From DATDUW01 sp035290185 (GTDB lineage Bacteria > Patescibacteriota > Patescibacteriia > UBA9934 > GWF2-40-263): DNA of 64,000 nt. The notes under the pieces are model-generated. The model had not been told where the DNA came from and searched no databases. It worked only from the letters and a program-made list of their open reading frames with translations. The position numbers and the translations under genes were made by a program. Positions 41,388 through 50,169 of the stretch are shown here, piece by piece (position 1 is the stretch's first letter; each line of letters begins with the position of its first letter). The stretch spans positions 1 to 64,000 of the forward strand of contig DATDUW010000038.1 of assembly GCA_035290185.1 (NCBI GenBank), read 5' to 3'.

Positions 41388-41651
41388 CTAGTCTCGATCG
41401 GCAATTATGTCTACAAGGTCTATGGCGGGTTGAAGATAAAATCCACCACTCTTTTTTAATTCCACCATTTTTTGTAATTTTTCGACATCCTCAGGCGTGG
41501 CCTTTTTCAACAGTTCGATTCTACAGCTAGCCTGATCAAAAAAATCTCTGATGTGTTGCATCTCTTCCGGAGTAAACCTGGTGTCATTAAATGTTTCAAG
41601 AGGGGTTGGTCCGCTTTCTCCAGCCATAGAGGAAAGATTAATTTTTGTCAT
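41388..41651 (-). CDS. Small hypothetical protein
   Basis: 87 residues; ATG 41651 has AAGGTG six bases before it. The protein is acidic and helical (FTPEEMQHIRDFFDQASCRIELLKKATPEDVEKLQKMVELKK) with a short disordered N terminus. No signal peptide or known family. It stands between the bidirectional terminator at 41345 and the terminator of the gene behind it. Confidence 0.55.
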   Translation of the reverse strand: MTKINLSSMAGESGPTPLETFNDTRFTPEEMQHIRDFFDQASCRIELLKKATPEDVEKLQKMVELKKSGGFYLQPAIDLVDIIADRD

Positions 41652-41711
41652 TGACACCTTAACATTTTTTTGAATTTTTGCAAGGGGGAGAGAAGAAAAC
41701 TTTCATTTTCA

Positions 41712-41754
41712 AAAAGAACAAAACCGGGTGTCGCAAGGAGCGCGACAGCCCGGC
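41712..41754 (-). terminator. Terminator of the 41801-42370 gene
   Basis: CCGGG-T-GTCGC and GCGAC-AG-CCCGG pair in two stacked stems. The minus strand continues into TTTTGTTCTTTTT. Confidence 0.75.
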
Positions 41755-41800
41755 TTTGAGATGGTTTTCCTGCAGAGAGGGTCCGAGCCCGCGAGGGGGT

Positions 41801-42370
41801 CTAGCGGTCGGAGTCGCCTTCGAGGCTGTCTTCTTCCTCGGACTCCGGCCCCTCACGCAGGTATTCCTCCAGCGTGATGGGCCGGCAGATGCCGAGCAGA
41901 CGCCCAACGTCTTTTACCGTGCCACCTGGCTGGAGGTTGGCCCAGGAGATCGGGCACAGAGTTCCCCACACGCTCTCGCCCTGGTAGCTGGCCGAGGACT
42001 TCTCGGAGAGCATGAGCCCTTGCCTCGTGGCGAAGAGCCTAAAGTCATACGATCTCGTCCCTGAATCACCAGAGCCCTCGTGGGCGGTTGCTATCTCGAT
42101 CCCCTCCACCACGACTTCTTTCATGGTGTTGCCGTTTTCGAAACCAGTGATTGAGGAGAACGTGATTCTTCCGACCTCGACCTCGAATTGGTCGAGCTTG
42201 GCATTTTCGAGTAGGCTGATGTCGGAAATGACGCAGCCGTGCTTTCCGAGTGCCTTGACGAGGTCTGCTGGCGTGATCACATCACCGGAGGTGTTATTCA
42301 ACGTGACACTCAAACCACGCCGAGCCAACTCGGCGATCAGATCGGACACCGACATTTCGTTGAGTTCCAT
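41801..42370 (-). CDS. Hypothetical protein with N-terminal SAP-like helices
   Basis: 189 residues from ATG 42370. The opening MELNEMSVSDLIAELARRGLSVTLN resembles short helix-extended-helix (SAP/Rho-N-like) segments, but the match is weak. The central part alternates strands (FEVEVGRITFSSITGF, VVVEGIEIATAHEGS), and the C terminus is acidic (ESEEEDSLEGDSD). No signal. It has its own promoter (42481-42509) and terminator, so it belongs to the class of separately transcribed small genes here. Confidence 0.6.
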   Translation of the reverse strand: MELNEMSVSDLIAELARRGLSVTLNNTSGDVITPADLVKALGKHGCVISDISLLENAKLDQFEVEVGRITFSSITGFENGNTMKEVVVEGIEIATAHEGSGDSGTRSYDFRLFATRQGLMLSEKSSASYQGESVWGTLCPISWANLQPGGTVKDVGRLLGICRPITLEEYLREGPESEEEDSLEGDSDR

Positions 42371-42480
42371 TTTTTTCCCTCGAATTGCGCGAGTTTTACA
42401 CCGCCCATCTGGATTATTCCCGATAAACTGGTTTTTTCTCGTGCCGAATTTTCATTGGTAATTTTGAACGGACTGGAGAA

Positions 42481-42509
42481 AGATTATGCTATTTTCTTGA
42501 TTTTGTCAA
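42481..42509 (-). promoter_or_regulatory. Promoter of the 41801-42370 gene
   Basis: On the minus strand TTGACA (42509-42504), 17-bp spacer, TAATCT (42486-42481). The -35 box lies in the palindrome CTTGA-CAAAA-TCAAG. Confidence 0.72.
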
Positions 42510-42545
42510 GTTTAAATAACAAAGAAAGAACGTGGAGGCTGGAAA

Positions 42546-43340
42546 TTAAGGTTTTTGAAATTTTGGGATAGGGATCAAAGCCGTATCAACCTGGCGAGTC
42601 GCGGCGTGCTCACCCACGGCGAAAATTTCTCGCGGTTGGTCCGGGCTCCAGAAAAGGCTTGCTGTAACAAATGGGAGAGGAGGGGCGACCACTGTTTGAA
42701 AACCTTTTTCACGAACCAGACGCGCAAGATCTTCGCGTTTTTTCTGCTGTTCATTTTCCGCATAACCCCAATAGGAAGGCATGGGTTCCCCTCCTTCGTT
42801 TCCAAGGAAGAGAAGGGTGGTTTTCTTTGGGTCGGCTTGGACGGATTCAAGGGCGGATGCAATCGTTTCAGCCGCATGGTTTCGACGATCTGGTCCCCAC
42901 TGATCATCGTCTCTTTTATGTCGGTAATTCCCCCAGGAAATTTGTGAGGACGGCGTAAGATGGATCAATCCGGAAAGAGGCCGACCTTCTCTATCTTCAC
43001 CAAAGACAAAACAAGCAAGACAGCCGGTTAATTCATGCGTGAGTATTTCTCGCGTTCCTTCCAGGACAGCACCTCCGTCTGTAGGAATTTCAAGAATGCC
43101 TTCGCCAGTTCCTTTGAAAATTTCTATGCGTCCGACAGCGGTTCTTTGAACCAACAGTCGTTCGCCCTGTGAATTCTTGAGTTCCCTGACAAAGGGGAGT
43201 GAACCGGAACGGAGGCCTTCGGTAAAAGCCGAAACCAATGCCGCTCTGATTATGGCGGTTCTTTTTTCCGAAGGGGGTTCCTGGTCGGGTTTCTGGGAAG
43301 GATGGAAGAATATTTCCCGTTCGTTTTCCGGTGATCGCAT
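42546..43340 (-). CDS. Hypothetical protein, possible CheD-like deamidase fold
   Basis: 264 residues. A central stretch (LTHELTGCLACFVFGEDREGRPLSGLIHL, about residues 95-125) has a Cys and a His 20 residues apart within strands, the same order as the Cys-His dyad of CheD glutamine deamidases, but the surrounding motifs are not diagnostic. The later part (NHAAETIASALESVQADPKKTTLLFLGNEGG) is an alpha/beta unit consistent with that fold. No chemotaxis genes are visible here, so the role, if it is an enzyme, is unknown. Confidence 0.55.
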   Translation of the reverse strand: MRSPENEREIFFHPSQKPDQEPPSEKRTAIIRAALVSAFTEGLRSGSLPFVRELKNSQGERLLVQRTAVGRIEIFKGTGEGILEIPTDGGAVLEGTREILTHELTGCLACFVFGEDREGRPLSGLIHLTPSSQISWGNYRHKRDDDQWGPDRRNHAAETIASALESVQADPKKTTLLFLGNEGGEPMPSYWGYAENEQQKKREDLARLVREKGFQTVVAPPLPFVTASLFWSPDQPREIFAVGEHAATRQVDTALIPIPKFQKP

Positions 43341-43447
43341 AGGGAGAAATGAGAGGTAGTGAGATTCTTTTAAAACGCTATGTTACCATAGTGTCTGAAG
43401 GAGAATGAGAAGGCAAGAAGGGTAAAAATGTCATACAGAAAGGGTTT

Positions 43448-45502
43448 ATGGCCATCCATTTAGGGACGTCCGTTCAAGATCTGCCAGGCATTGGGATTTC
43501 GGCAGCCAAGGATTTACAAAGGCTTGGCATCAGCAGCGTGCGCGACCTGCTCTGGCACGTTCCTTTTCGGTATGATGATTTTTCGCACACGAAACCGATT
43601 CCCTTGCTTCGACACGGCGATGTTGTGACACTTACGGGAATCATCAAAGAAATTGGAACACATCTGAGTCGTAACGGTCGCGTAAAGTTGACGGAGGCGA
43701 TTTTTGAAAACGAAACTGGTGTTTTGCGCGTGACCTGGTTCAACCAGCCATACCTTGAGAAAACCGTTCCGGCGGGCACACGCCTATCTTTGGCCGGGCG
43801 TGTGGACCGACGATTCGGGTCGGCCACGCTTGTTAATCCTGTTCGTGAGGTGTCAGGGAAAGGACTCCAGACTGGCAGATTGGTTCCCGTTTACGGATTG
43901 GCGGGTTCTTTAACCCAGTTCAAAATGCGACAAGCCATCTCTTCGTCTTTGCCGGCGCTGCGGGAGGTCACGGAATGGCTACCGGATGAAATCCTTGCAT
44001 CCGAAAATCTTCCGACTCTTTCTCACACGCTTGCGTTGATGCATACACCAGACCGCATGACGGAAACAGAAGATGGTTTACGTCGTCTCGCGTTTGAAGA
44101 GCTATTTCTGCACCAGCTCCTATTTGCACAGGTGAAGCGCCAACGATCCACGTGTTCAGCGTGTTCGATTCCAACGGATGTAGAGGCGTTGCGTGCCTTC
44201 GTGGCTGCTCTTCCGTTCACTTTGACAAAAGGGCAACGGGTTGCGGCTTGGGAAATCGTCCAAGATTTGGCCAAGGAGGTTCCTATGAACCGGCTGCTCC
44301 AGGGTGATGTTGGATCCGGAAAAACCGTGGTGGCATTGTTGGCGGCACGGGCCGTGCTTGCGGCCGGGCACCGATTTGCCTATCTGGCCCCGACGGCTCT
44401 TTTGGCAGAGCAGCACTATCGGACCTGCCGCTTTTTGATTCCACATGTTTCCTGTGCGCTTCTGACATCGGCTCACGCGATGTTGGACGGAGAAGAAATG
44501 GATCGGAAAAAATTTTTTGAATGCGTGCGTGCCGGCGAAATTTCTTCCCTTGTAGGAACGCACGCCCTTTTGCAGGAAGGAGTGGAGTTGCCTGAACTTT
44601 CTTTCCTTGTGATTGATGAACAGCATCGGTTCGGCGTGGAGCAACGTCATGCGCTGCTCAAAATCGTGGACCGCCCGGTTCCGCACCTGCTTTCCATGAC
44701 AGCCACGCCTATTCCGCGTTCCCTTGCCCTCACCTTTTACGGTGATCTAGAAGTTTCGACACTGCGAGAGCGTCCAACGGGGCGTCTTCCCGTGCGTACG
44801 GAATTCATCGGTCCAGGTCAGGAACAGATCGTGTGGAAAACCGTACAGGAAGAGGTTGAGTCCGGGAATCAGGCCTTCGTCATCTGCCCGCTTATTGATT
44901 TTTCTGACACGTTTGATACTGCGTCCGTTCTCGAGACAGCGAAGCGATTGAGGCAGGGGCCGTTTAAGGGATTGCGTGTGTCGGTCCTGCATGGCCAGAT
45001 GCCATCTGCGGAAAAGGAATCCGTTTTGTTCGATTTTGCAAAGGGAAAAGCCGACGTCCTTGTATCAACCACGGTCGTGGAAGTTGGTATCGACGTTTCG
45101 AACGCTACCGTCATGGTTGTCCTCGGGGCTGATCGATTTGGGTTGGCACAACTTCATCAGCTGCGCGGGCGCGTGGGGCGTTCTGATAAACCGTCCGTTT
45201 GTTTCCTGTGTCCGTCTTCGTTAGGCCAGGGGGCGCGGGAGCGATTGGAGGCCGTGGTTCAGTGTCAGGACGGGTTTGTCTTAGCAGAAAAAGATCTGGA
45301 ACTGCGCGGAGCTGGAAATCTTCTGGGGTTGAATCAGTCCGGGTTTGCGGACTTTCGTTTTGCAACCCTGGCTGATGTGGATCTTATGAAAAAAGCCCGT
45401 AATTGGGCTGAAAAGATCCTATCAAAGGATCCAGAATTGCTGGCATATCCGTTTCTACGCGAACGCACCCGTAGGGCCCTTGAAGAAGTTCATTTGGAGT
45501 GA
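43448..45502 (+). CDS. recG: ATP-dependent DNA helicase RecG
   Basis: 684 residues. The N-terminal wedge/OB domain begins with QDLPGIGISAAKDLQRLGI and includes LTGIIKEIGTHLSRNGRVKLT. Helicase motifs: GDVGSGKT (286-293), DEQH (390-393), TATPIPRSLALT, and the C-terminal QLRGRVGRS and RGAGNLLGLNQSG. RecG reverses stalled forks and processes Holliday-like junctions. All family parts are present. It converges with radA; a small gene lies between. Confidence 0.95.
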   Translation: MAIHLGTSVQDLPGIGISAAKDLQRLGISSVRDLLWHVPFRYDDFSHTKPIPLLRHGDVVTLTGIIKEIGTHLSRNGRVKLTEAIFENETGVLRVTWFNQPYLEKTVPAGTRLSLAGRVDRRFGSATLVNPVREVSGKGLQTGRLVPVYGLAGSLTQFKMRQAISSSLPALREVTEWLPDEILASENLPTLSHTLALMHTPDRMTETEDGLRRLAFEELFLHQLLFAQVKRQRSTCSACSIPTDVEALRAFVAALPFTLTKGQRVAAWEIVQDLAKEVPMNRLLQGDVGSGKTVVALLAARAVLAAGHRFAYLAPTALLAEQHYRTCRFLIPHVSCALLTSAHAMLDGEEMDRKKFFECVRAGEISSLVGTHALLQEGVELPELSFLVIDEQHRFGVEQRHALLKIVDRPVPHLLSMTATPIPRSLALTFYGDLEVSTLRERPTGRLPVRTEFIGPGQEQIVWKTVQEEVESGNQAFVICPLIDFSDTFDTASVLETAKRLRQGPFKGLRVSVLHGQMPSAEKESVLFDFAKGKADVLVSTTVVEVGIDVSNATVMVVLGADRFGLAQLHQLRGRVGRSDKPSVCFLCPSSLGQGARERLEAVVQCQDGFVLAEKDLELRGAGNLLGLNQSGFADFRFATLADVDLMKKARNWAEKILSKDPELLAYPFLRERTRRALEEVHLE

Positions 45503-45563
45503 GAGGATAGGCAGGAAATAAGATCGGTTGATTGGGGTCGAGGAAGCAAAAAAAGGAGGACAC

Positions 45564-45779
45564 ATGAGTGCGAAACGGGAAACCCCTCCAGAAATGAAAG
45601 GGGATGAGAGTTCTTTACAACCGCTGCTCTTTCCGGGGTTTGAAAGGGATATCAGCGGTAATCCACGGGACACGGGGGGATCAATGGGGACTTCGTCCGG
45701 AGATGAGAGTCAAATTCCGCTTCCAATTTTTTGCGGTGGGAGGCGGCGTTTTGAGACGACCCCGGACACTCACCAGTAA
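45564..45779 (+). CDS. Small hydrophilic hypothetical protein
   Basis: 71 residues from ATG 45564, preceded by a strong AAAGGAGG site that rules out the longer frame from 45528. Polar, rich in Gly, Ser, Pro and acidic residues (SLQPLLFPGFERDISGNPRDTGG), probably disordered. No signal or known family. It has its own terminator at 45818-45850 and lies 61 bases after recG. Confidence 0.55.
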   Translation: MSAKRETPPEMKGDESSLQPLLFPGFERDISGNPRDTGGSMGTSSGDESQIPLPIFCGGRRRFETTPDTHQ

Positions 45780-45817
45780 TCTCGACAGGCCCACATACGG
45801 GGCGGGGTCAGACTCAA

Positions 45818-45850
45818 GGGCCGCTGTGCTCTCAAACAGCGGTCCTTTTT
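45818..45850 (+). terminator. Terminator overlapping the radA 3' end
   Basis: GGGCCGCTGT and ACAGCGGTCC pair with one wobble, followed by TTTTTAATT. The stem and T tract occupy the last codons of the opposing radA gene. Confidence 0.78.
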
Positions 45851-47157
45851 AATTGGGAGAGGGTTTGGATGCCTTCACTAACAAGACCTTTCATCGGTTT
45901 AGAACTATTTCGTTTTGGGAGAACAGCTTTTTGGATGCCCATGCGTGCGGCCTCAGAAAGGCGGCGGTCGCAGGCTGGGACGGAACGCACCTCGCCTCCT
46001 AGCCCCACTTCACCAATATAGATGGTTGGTTCTGTCATTGAGATGCCGGAAATTGCGGAAAGGATGGCCGCACATACGGCTAAATCCGCTGCTGGTTCTT
46101 CGAGTCGCATGCCACCAACCACATTGATGTAAACATCCTGGTCACCTAGGTGTACACCCAAGCGTTTTGAAAGAATGGCACAGAGCATTTGCAAACGGTT
46201 TGCATCGAATCCGGATGCACGTCGGATTGGAGTGGCATAGGAACTTTTTTCAACCAGAGCTTGTACTTCGATTAGAAAAACTCGTGACCCCTCAAGTGCG
46301 GCTGTGATGATCGATCCTGGCGTTGCGACCCGTTCGGCAAGGAAACGTTCTGACGGGTTGGGAACGGGAATGAGCCCCGCGCCTCCCATTTCAAAGACAC
46401 CCACTTCCTCCGTGGATCCGAACCGATTTTTGGTCGCGCGCAGAATTCGGAAAGCGTGCATGGGATCTCCCTCAAGCGAGAGAACTGTGTCCACGAGATG
46501 TTCCATGGTTTTTGGTCCTGCGACGGTTCCATCTTTTGTTACCTGTCCGATGAGGAGGATGGGAATTCCGGTTCGTTTTGCTGTCTGAAGCAGGAGATTG
46601 GCTGCGTAGCGGACGAGTCCTGGGCTTCCCGGCGTCCCCTCCACCGCAACGGACCCGAGCGTTTGAACGGAATCGATAATGGCGAGTAATGGTTTTTCTT
46701 TTTCGATCGTCGCTGCCAGGCTTTCCACATCCCCGGTTTCCAGATAGCGGACTTTTTCAAAGGGTTTTCCCAACCGTTCAAACCGTCCGGAAAGCTGATC
46801 CGCGGATTCCTCTCCGGAAGCGTAGAGGACCGTTCCAGATCCAGGAAGGGAAACGGCTAGCGATGCGACGAGGGTAGATTTGCCAATTCCGGGTTCGCCG
46901 GAAAGCAGTAGAAGGCTTCCGGGAACAATACCACCGCCTAGCACGCGGTCGTATTCGGTATTTTTTGTGACAATTCTCCGCTCTGATCCTGCACGTTCAA
47001 GGGGCTTGGAAAGACGTGGGAGGGCTTGAAACGTAGAGGGGCCGACGGATCCCTGGTGTTGCTGGGCCGTTTCCTTGATGGTTCCCCATGCCTGACACTC
47101 GGGGCAACGACCGGACCATTTGGGGAACTGGGTATCACATTTTTCGCAGACGTACAT
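45832..47157 (-). CDS. radA: DNA repair protein RadA
   Basis: 441 residues. Zinc finger C4-x2-C7-x10-C18-x2-C21, Walker A GEPGIGKS (87-94), Walker B LLAIIDS (157-163), the RadA-specific KNRFG (243-247) and a C-terminal Lon-like domain (about 280-430, GVHLGDQDVYINVVGGMRLEEPAADLAV). RadA/Sms is a RecA-like helicase that extends recombination intermediates. Its final codons overlap a rightward terminator. Confidence 0.95.
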   Translation of the reverse strand: MYVCEKCDTQFPKWSGRCPECQAWGTIKETAQQHQGSVGPSTFQALPRLSKPLERAGSERRIVTKNTEYDRVLGGGIVPGSLLLLSGEPGIGKSTLVASLAVSLPGSGTVLYASGEESADQLSGRFERLGKPFEKVRYLETGDVESLAATIEKEKPLLAIIDSVQTLGSVAVEGTPGSPGLVRYAANLLLQTAKRTGIPILLIGQVTKDGTVAGPKTMEHLVDTVLSLEGDPMHAFRILRATKNRFGSTEEVGVFEMGGAGLIPVPNPSERFLAERVATPGSIITAALEGSRVFLIEVQALVEKSSYATPIRRASGFDANRLQMLCAILSKRLGVHLGDQDVYINVVGGMRLEEPAADLAVCAAILSAISGISMTEPTIYIGEVGLGGEVRSVPACDRRLSEAARMGIQKAVLPKRNSSKPMKGLVSEGIQTLSQLKRTAV

Positions 47158-47181
47158 AGCAAAGGATAGGGGGCGACGTTT

Positions 47182-48243
47182 TTAACGATCAACGAAGCGC
47201 AAGGGATAGGTCTGACAGGTGGACTTGAGTTTTTGAATGGCGATGGCTTTTCCAGAAGAGCGTCCTTTTCCATGGCTGTTAATAAGATCTCCATTTCCGA
47301 TAAACATCCAAACGTGACCGAACGACGATGATTTTGGATAATCACCCGCTTTGAATCCGACGAGGTCACCGGGTGTGAGGGTAAAGGTTCCCACCTTCGT
47401 CGTAACGGTTGTGTCCGTACAGGAGATGATTTGGGGGGCGTTTCCGAAAAGAGCGGCGGTTCCGCCGGACTCGCCTTTTGGCGACAGACCGGCACACTCC
47501 GCTACCAATCCAACAAAACCGGAACAATCCAAGCAGACCGTCCCGGAAGGACAGAAGTCTTTGCAGGGTTTTCCGTCGCATGTTTTGGTATCGGCGGGAT
47601 AAGGAGGATCCCCACCTTTTCCTCCCATGCGGTAGCTGGTTTTTCCCAGGAACGATCTTGCGATGGAAGCCGGATCTCCCGAACCGTTGCAGGTAATACC
47701 GACACTGGAGAGTGTGTCTTTTGTCACGGAACCGACCACATCTCCCGAATCTTCGATATATTTGACCGGATCGATAATTTGAAGGTTGAGGCTGTTAAAA
47801 ACCGTCAATGCTGGATTAACGAGGTAGAGAATGGCGGAAACGGAAAAGAGAAGAGCTAGGCCGGTCAGGGCGTTTCTTATACGATCCTTGGCTTTTTGAA
47901 CATCTTTGCCTTTCGCATAGGCCACGTACTCCATGCCGGCGATCATGACCATGATGATGGCGACGGTGACCATGGTTCCCAACAGGAATTTGTACATGCC
48001 CGTGACGTATTCCCCCAGCCAGTTGGCTTGCAGGTATCCCCCTTGATTTATGGCATTGGAAAAAGAGATGGTCGGAATTCCGATATTGAGAAGGGGGGCC
48101 GGATAGGTTTTTTCTTCCGTTGTCTGCGCCCCTGAGGAAGGGGCGGCCAAAACAGTAAGAGGACGTGCGGCTGGAAAAAAGAAAAAAGAGCCGATGATGA
48201 GAAAACCAGCAACAAGGAAGAAGCGGATTAAGAACAGCCGCAT
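47182..48243 (-). CDS. Pilin-like (TrbC/VirB2-type) domain fused to NlpC/P60 peptidase domain
   Basis: 353 residues from ATG 48243; ATG 48273 is possible because it overlaps the upstream gene. A signal segment (RLFLIRFFLVAGFLIIGSFFFF) is followed by two hydrophobic helices (about 80-102 VTGMYKFLLGTMVTVAIIMVMIAG and 116-150) split by the basic loop AKGKDVQKAKDRIRNAL, the typical form of small TrbC/VirB2-like pilins in this phylum. A C-terminal NlpC/P60-like fold (about 190-350) has CLDCSGFVGL as nucleophile, FGHVWMFIG giving His, and LINSHG. It would cut peptidoglycan, and the fusion joins a secretion component to a wall hydrolase. Confidence 0.78.
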   Translation of the reverse strand: MRLFLIRFFLVAGFLIIGSFFFFPAARPLTVLAAPSSGAQTTEEKTYPAPLLNIGIPTISFSNAINQGGYLQANWLGEYVTGMYKFLLGTMVTVAIIMVMIAGMEYVAYAKGKDVQKAKDRIRNALTGLALLFSVSAILYLVNPALTVFNSLNLQIIDPVKYIEDSGDVVGSVTKDTLSSVGITCNGSGDPASIARSFLGKTSYRMGGKGGDPPYPADTKTCDGKPCKDFCPSGTVCLDCSGFVGLVAECAGLSPKGESGGTAALFGNAPQIISCTDTTVTTKVGTFTLTPGDLVGFKAGDYPKSSSFGHVWMFIGNGDLINSHGKGRSSGKAIAIQKLKSTCQTYPLRFVDR

Positions 48244-48259
48244 ACGAAAATAGAGAAGC

Positions 48260-48925
48260 TTACAGGCGAGCATTTCGTGCCCGTGCCACTGCCGCGGTCA
48301 ATGCGTCAAGGCTGAGGGCACCCACAAAACGGTCTTCGCCGATGAAGATGGCTGGTGTAGCCGCAATGCGCAAGGCAAGAGCTTCTTCCAAATCTTTTTC
48401 CACTAGAGGAAGCGTTTCTTTTTCCTGGAAACAGCGCTGGAATTTGGTAGTGTCAAGTTTTAAGGTGTCGGCAAGGGAAGCCAGGCTTGTTTCCGTGAGG
48501 AGGGCCTGTTGTTCAAAGAGCGCGTCATGATACTCCCAGAATTTTCCTTGCTGTCCCGCGCAATGGGCGGCCACAGCCGCGGAAACGGCTAAGGGATGAG
48601 AGGTTTCATTCGGCATGTTTTTCCACGCAATTCGGACGTCAGGCACTGTTTGGAGAAGAGTATTTAGGGTGTTTGCCAGTTCCTTGCAGGCCTGACATTG
48701 GAAATCCGAAAAGACAACAAGAACGATGGCATCGACATCGGCAGAACCTTTTTTGGGATTGAGAAAATTGACCAGGGGTAAGACGGATTTTTCTTCGAGT
48801 GTTTGTGAAGAGGCTTCCAAAGGTGAAACGGGTCGGGCCACTGGGCGCAGGCGGATCGAAAAAAGAAAGAAGACAACGACGGAGAGAAAACCGATCGTTA
48901 GAAGGGCAAGCCAACGGTGAGTCAT
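48260..48925 (-). CDS. DsbA-like thiol-disulfide oxidoreductase
   Basis: 221 residues with an N-terminal membrane anchor (LLTIGFLSVVVFFLFSI). Thioredoxin fold with active site CQAC (about residues 77-80, FSDFQCQACKEL) and the cis-Pro segment ATPAIFIG. It is of the DsbA/BdbD type with a helical insert and would introduce or shuffle disulfides in exported proteins, fitting the cysteine-rich surface proteins of the window. It overlaps the propeller gene by four bases. Confidence 0.85.
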   Translation of the reverse strand: MTHRWLALLTIGFLSVVVFFLFSIRLRPVARPVSPLEASSQTLEEKSVLPLVNFLNPKKGSADVDAIVLVVFSDFQCQACKELANTLNTLLQTVPDVRIAWKNMPNETSHPLAVSAAVAAHCAGQQGKFWEYHDALFEQQALLTETSLASLADTLKLDTTKFQRCFQEKETLPLVEKDLEEALALRIAATPAIFIGEDRFVGALSLDALTAAVARARNARL

Positions 48926-50154
48926 ATTCCCTCTTTTAATTTCAACCGTTCTAATCGTCCTGTCAGGGCATTGGTGAAAAAGAGTGAGGTTCCATCTTGG
49001 GAGAGAACAAGACCCATTATGGACGCGCCGTCAGCTGGTCTTGCCACAAGGGAAAGGCGCCCAGACGTAAGGTCAATCTTATAGACGTCGTCCGGAAGGG
49101 AGGCAGCAACCGCTGGTTGAATCCCGGAACCCGAGGGAAGTGCTTGCGGAACCGCGCAGTAGACAGTTGTCGGTCCCGCGAAGGTACATTTGTCCGCCCA
49201 GGTAAAAACATTGAGGCTTCGACGCTCTTCTCCAAGACGGTTGGGTGTTCCGTTCACGGTCCATAGCTGCGGGCGATAGTCGCTTGTTTCCCCAGCAACG
49301 GAATAGAGCAGGAGAGATCCGGAAGGATTCCAAACAGATCGAAAATCCACACCTTCCACGATCAGGCCCTTGAGATTTTCATGATTCATCCCGATGGGAA
49401 GAATCATTTTCCTCCCCAGTCCGGATTGAACATCTCCCGTATCGGAGAAAGCGACGATTTGGCGGTTGGGAGAAGGACGGATGAAGACGCGTCCTGCATT
49501 TTCCCCTAGGTCCTGGATGGATTTTACCTGGGAACCGTCCGGATTGGAGACAATTAAACTGCGATTTCCCGGATCCACTCCCATGTTTTTGGCAAAAAGA
49601 TCGTCGGAAACCGGAGAAAAAGAAAAGGCTTGCCAGTGGGAGGGAAGGGTCACTTGGTGTTCCGTTTCAAAGTCATAGACAACATTGGAACCATCTGGAA
49701 ATTCAAGGACCGCCTTGGCTTTTTCTTTGTTCCACGCCACGGACTGGACCGCGGGGAAAGAGCGATCGGAAAGGGATGTGACGGTTCCATCGGCCTTGAC
49801 GGCATAGAAACGACCGTCAGCTGGGTCATAGTAATTCATCCCATTGCCATCTGCGGACGAGCTCGAAGCCTGGACAGACGATGCGGTAAGCGTTTGTGTT
49901 TTCGTGAGACCACCTTCGGCTATTTCGCTGGCCTCCGGGAGTTGTTGTGTTGCAGACGGTTCGGATGCCCCTTGCCGTGGATTTCCTGTTTCTGAAAGAG
50001 GAAAACTTCCATCATATTCTTGTTCGATCTCTCCCTCCGTAGTTTTTAAAGAAGGAGGAGGAGCGAAAAAGAGAAAATAGAGCATGGTGCCAATCCCAAT
50101 GGTTGAGAAAAGAAAAAAGGCGATGAGGAGGAATTTTTTAAGACGTTCGGACAT
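48922..50154 (-). CDS. Membrane-anchored beta-propeller-like protein
   Basis: 410 residues. An N-terminal anchor (FLLIAFFLFSTIGIGTMLYFLFF, about 8-30), a Ser/Glu-rich linker to about residue 105, then six or so TolB/WD-like blades (GRFYAVKADGTVTSLSD, VQSVAWNKEKAKAVLEFPDGS, SFSPVSDDLFAKN, VWNPSGSLLLYSVAG, LVLSQDGTSLFFT). Such propellers usually bind other proteins. The gene overlaps the DsbA-like gene, so it may be a surface partner of the secretion and pilin-like products nearby. Confidence 0.7.
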   Translation of the reverse strand: MSERLKKFLLIAFFLFSTIGIGTMLYFLFFAPPPSLKTTEGEIEQEYDGSFPLSETGNPRQGASEPSATQQLPEASEIAEGGLTKTQTLTASSVQASSSSADGNGMNYYDPADGRFYAVKADGTVTSLSDRSFPAVQSVAWNKEKAKAVLEFPDGSNVVYDFETEHQVTLPSHWQAFSFSPVSDDLFAKNMGVDPGNRSLIVSNPDGSQVKSIQDLGENAGRVFIRPSPNRQIVAFSDTGDVQSGLGRKMILPIGMNHENLKGLIVEGVDFRSVWNPSGSLLLYSVAGETSDYRPQLWTVNGTPNRLGEERRSLNVFTWADKCTFAGPTTVYCAVPQALPSGSGIQPAVAASLPDDVYKIDLTSGRLSLVARPADGASIMGLVLSQDGTSLFFTNALTGRLERLKLKEGI

Positions 50155-50169
50155 ACGCCACCCATTTTC

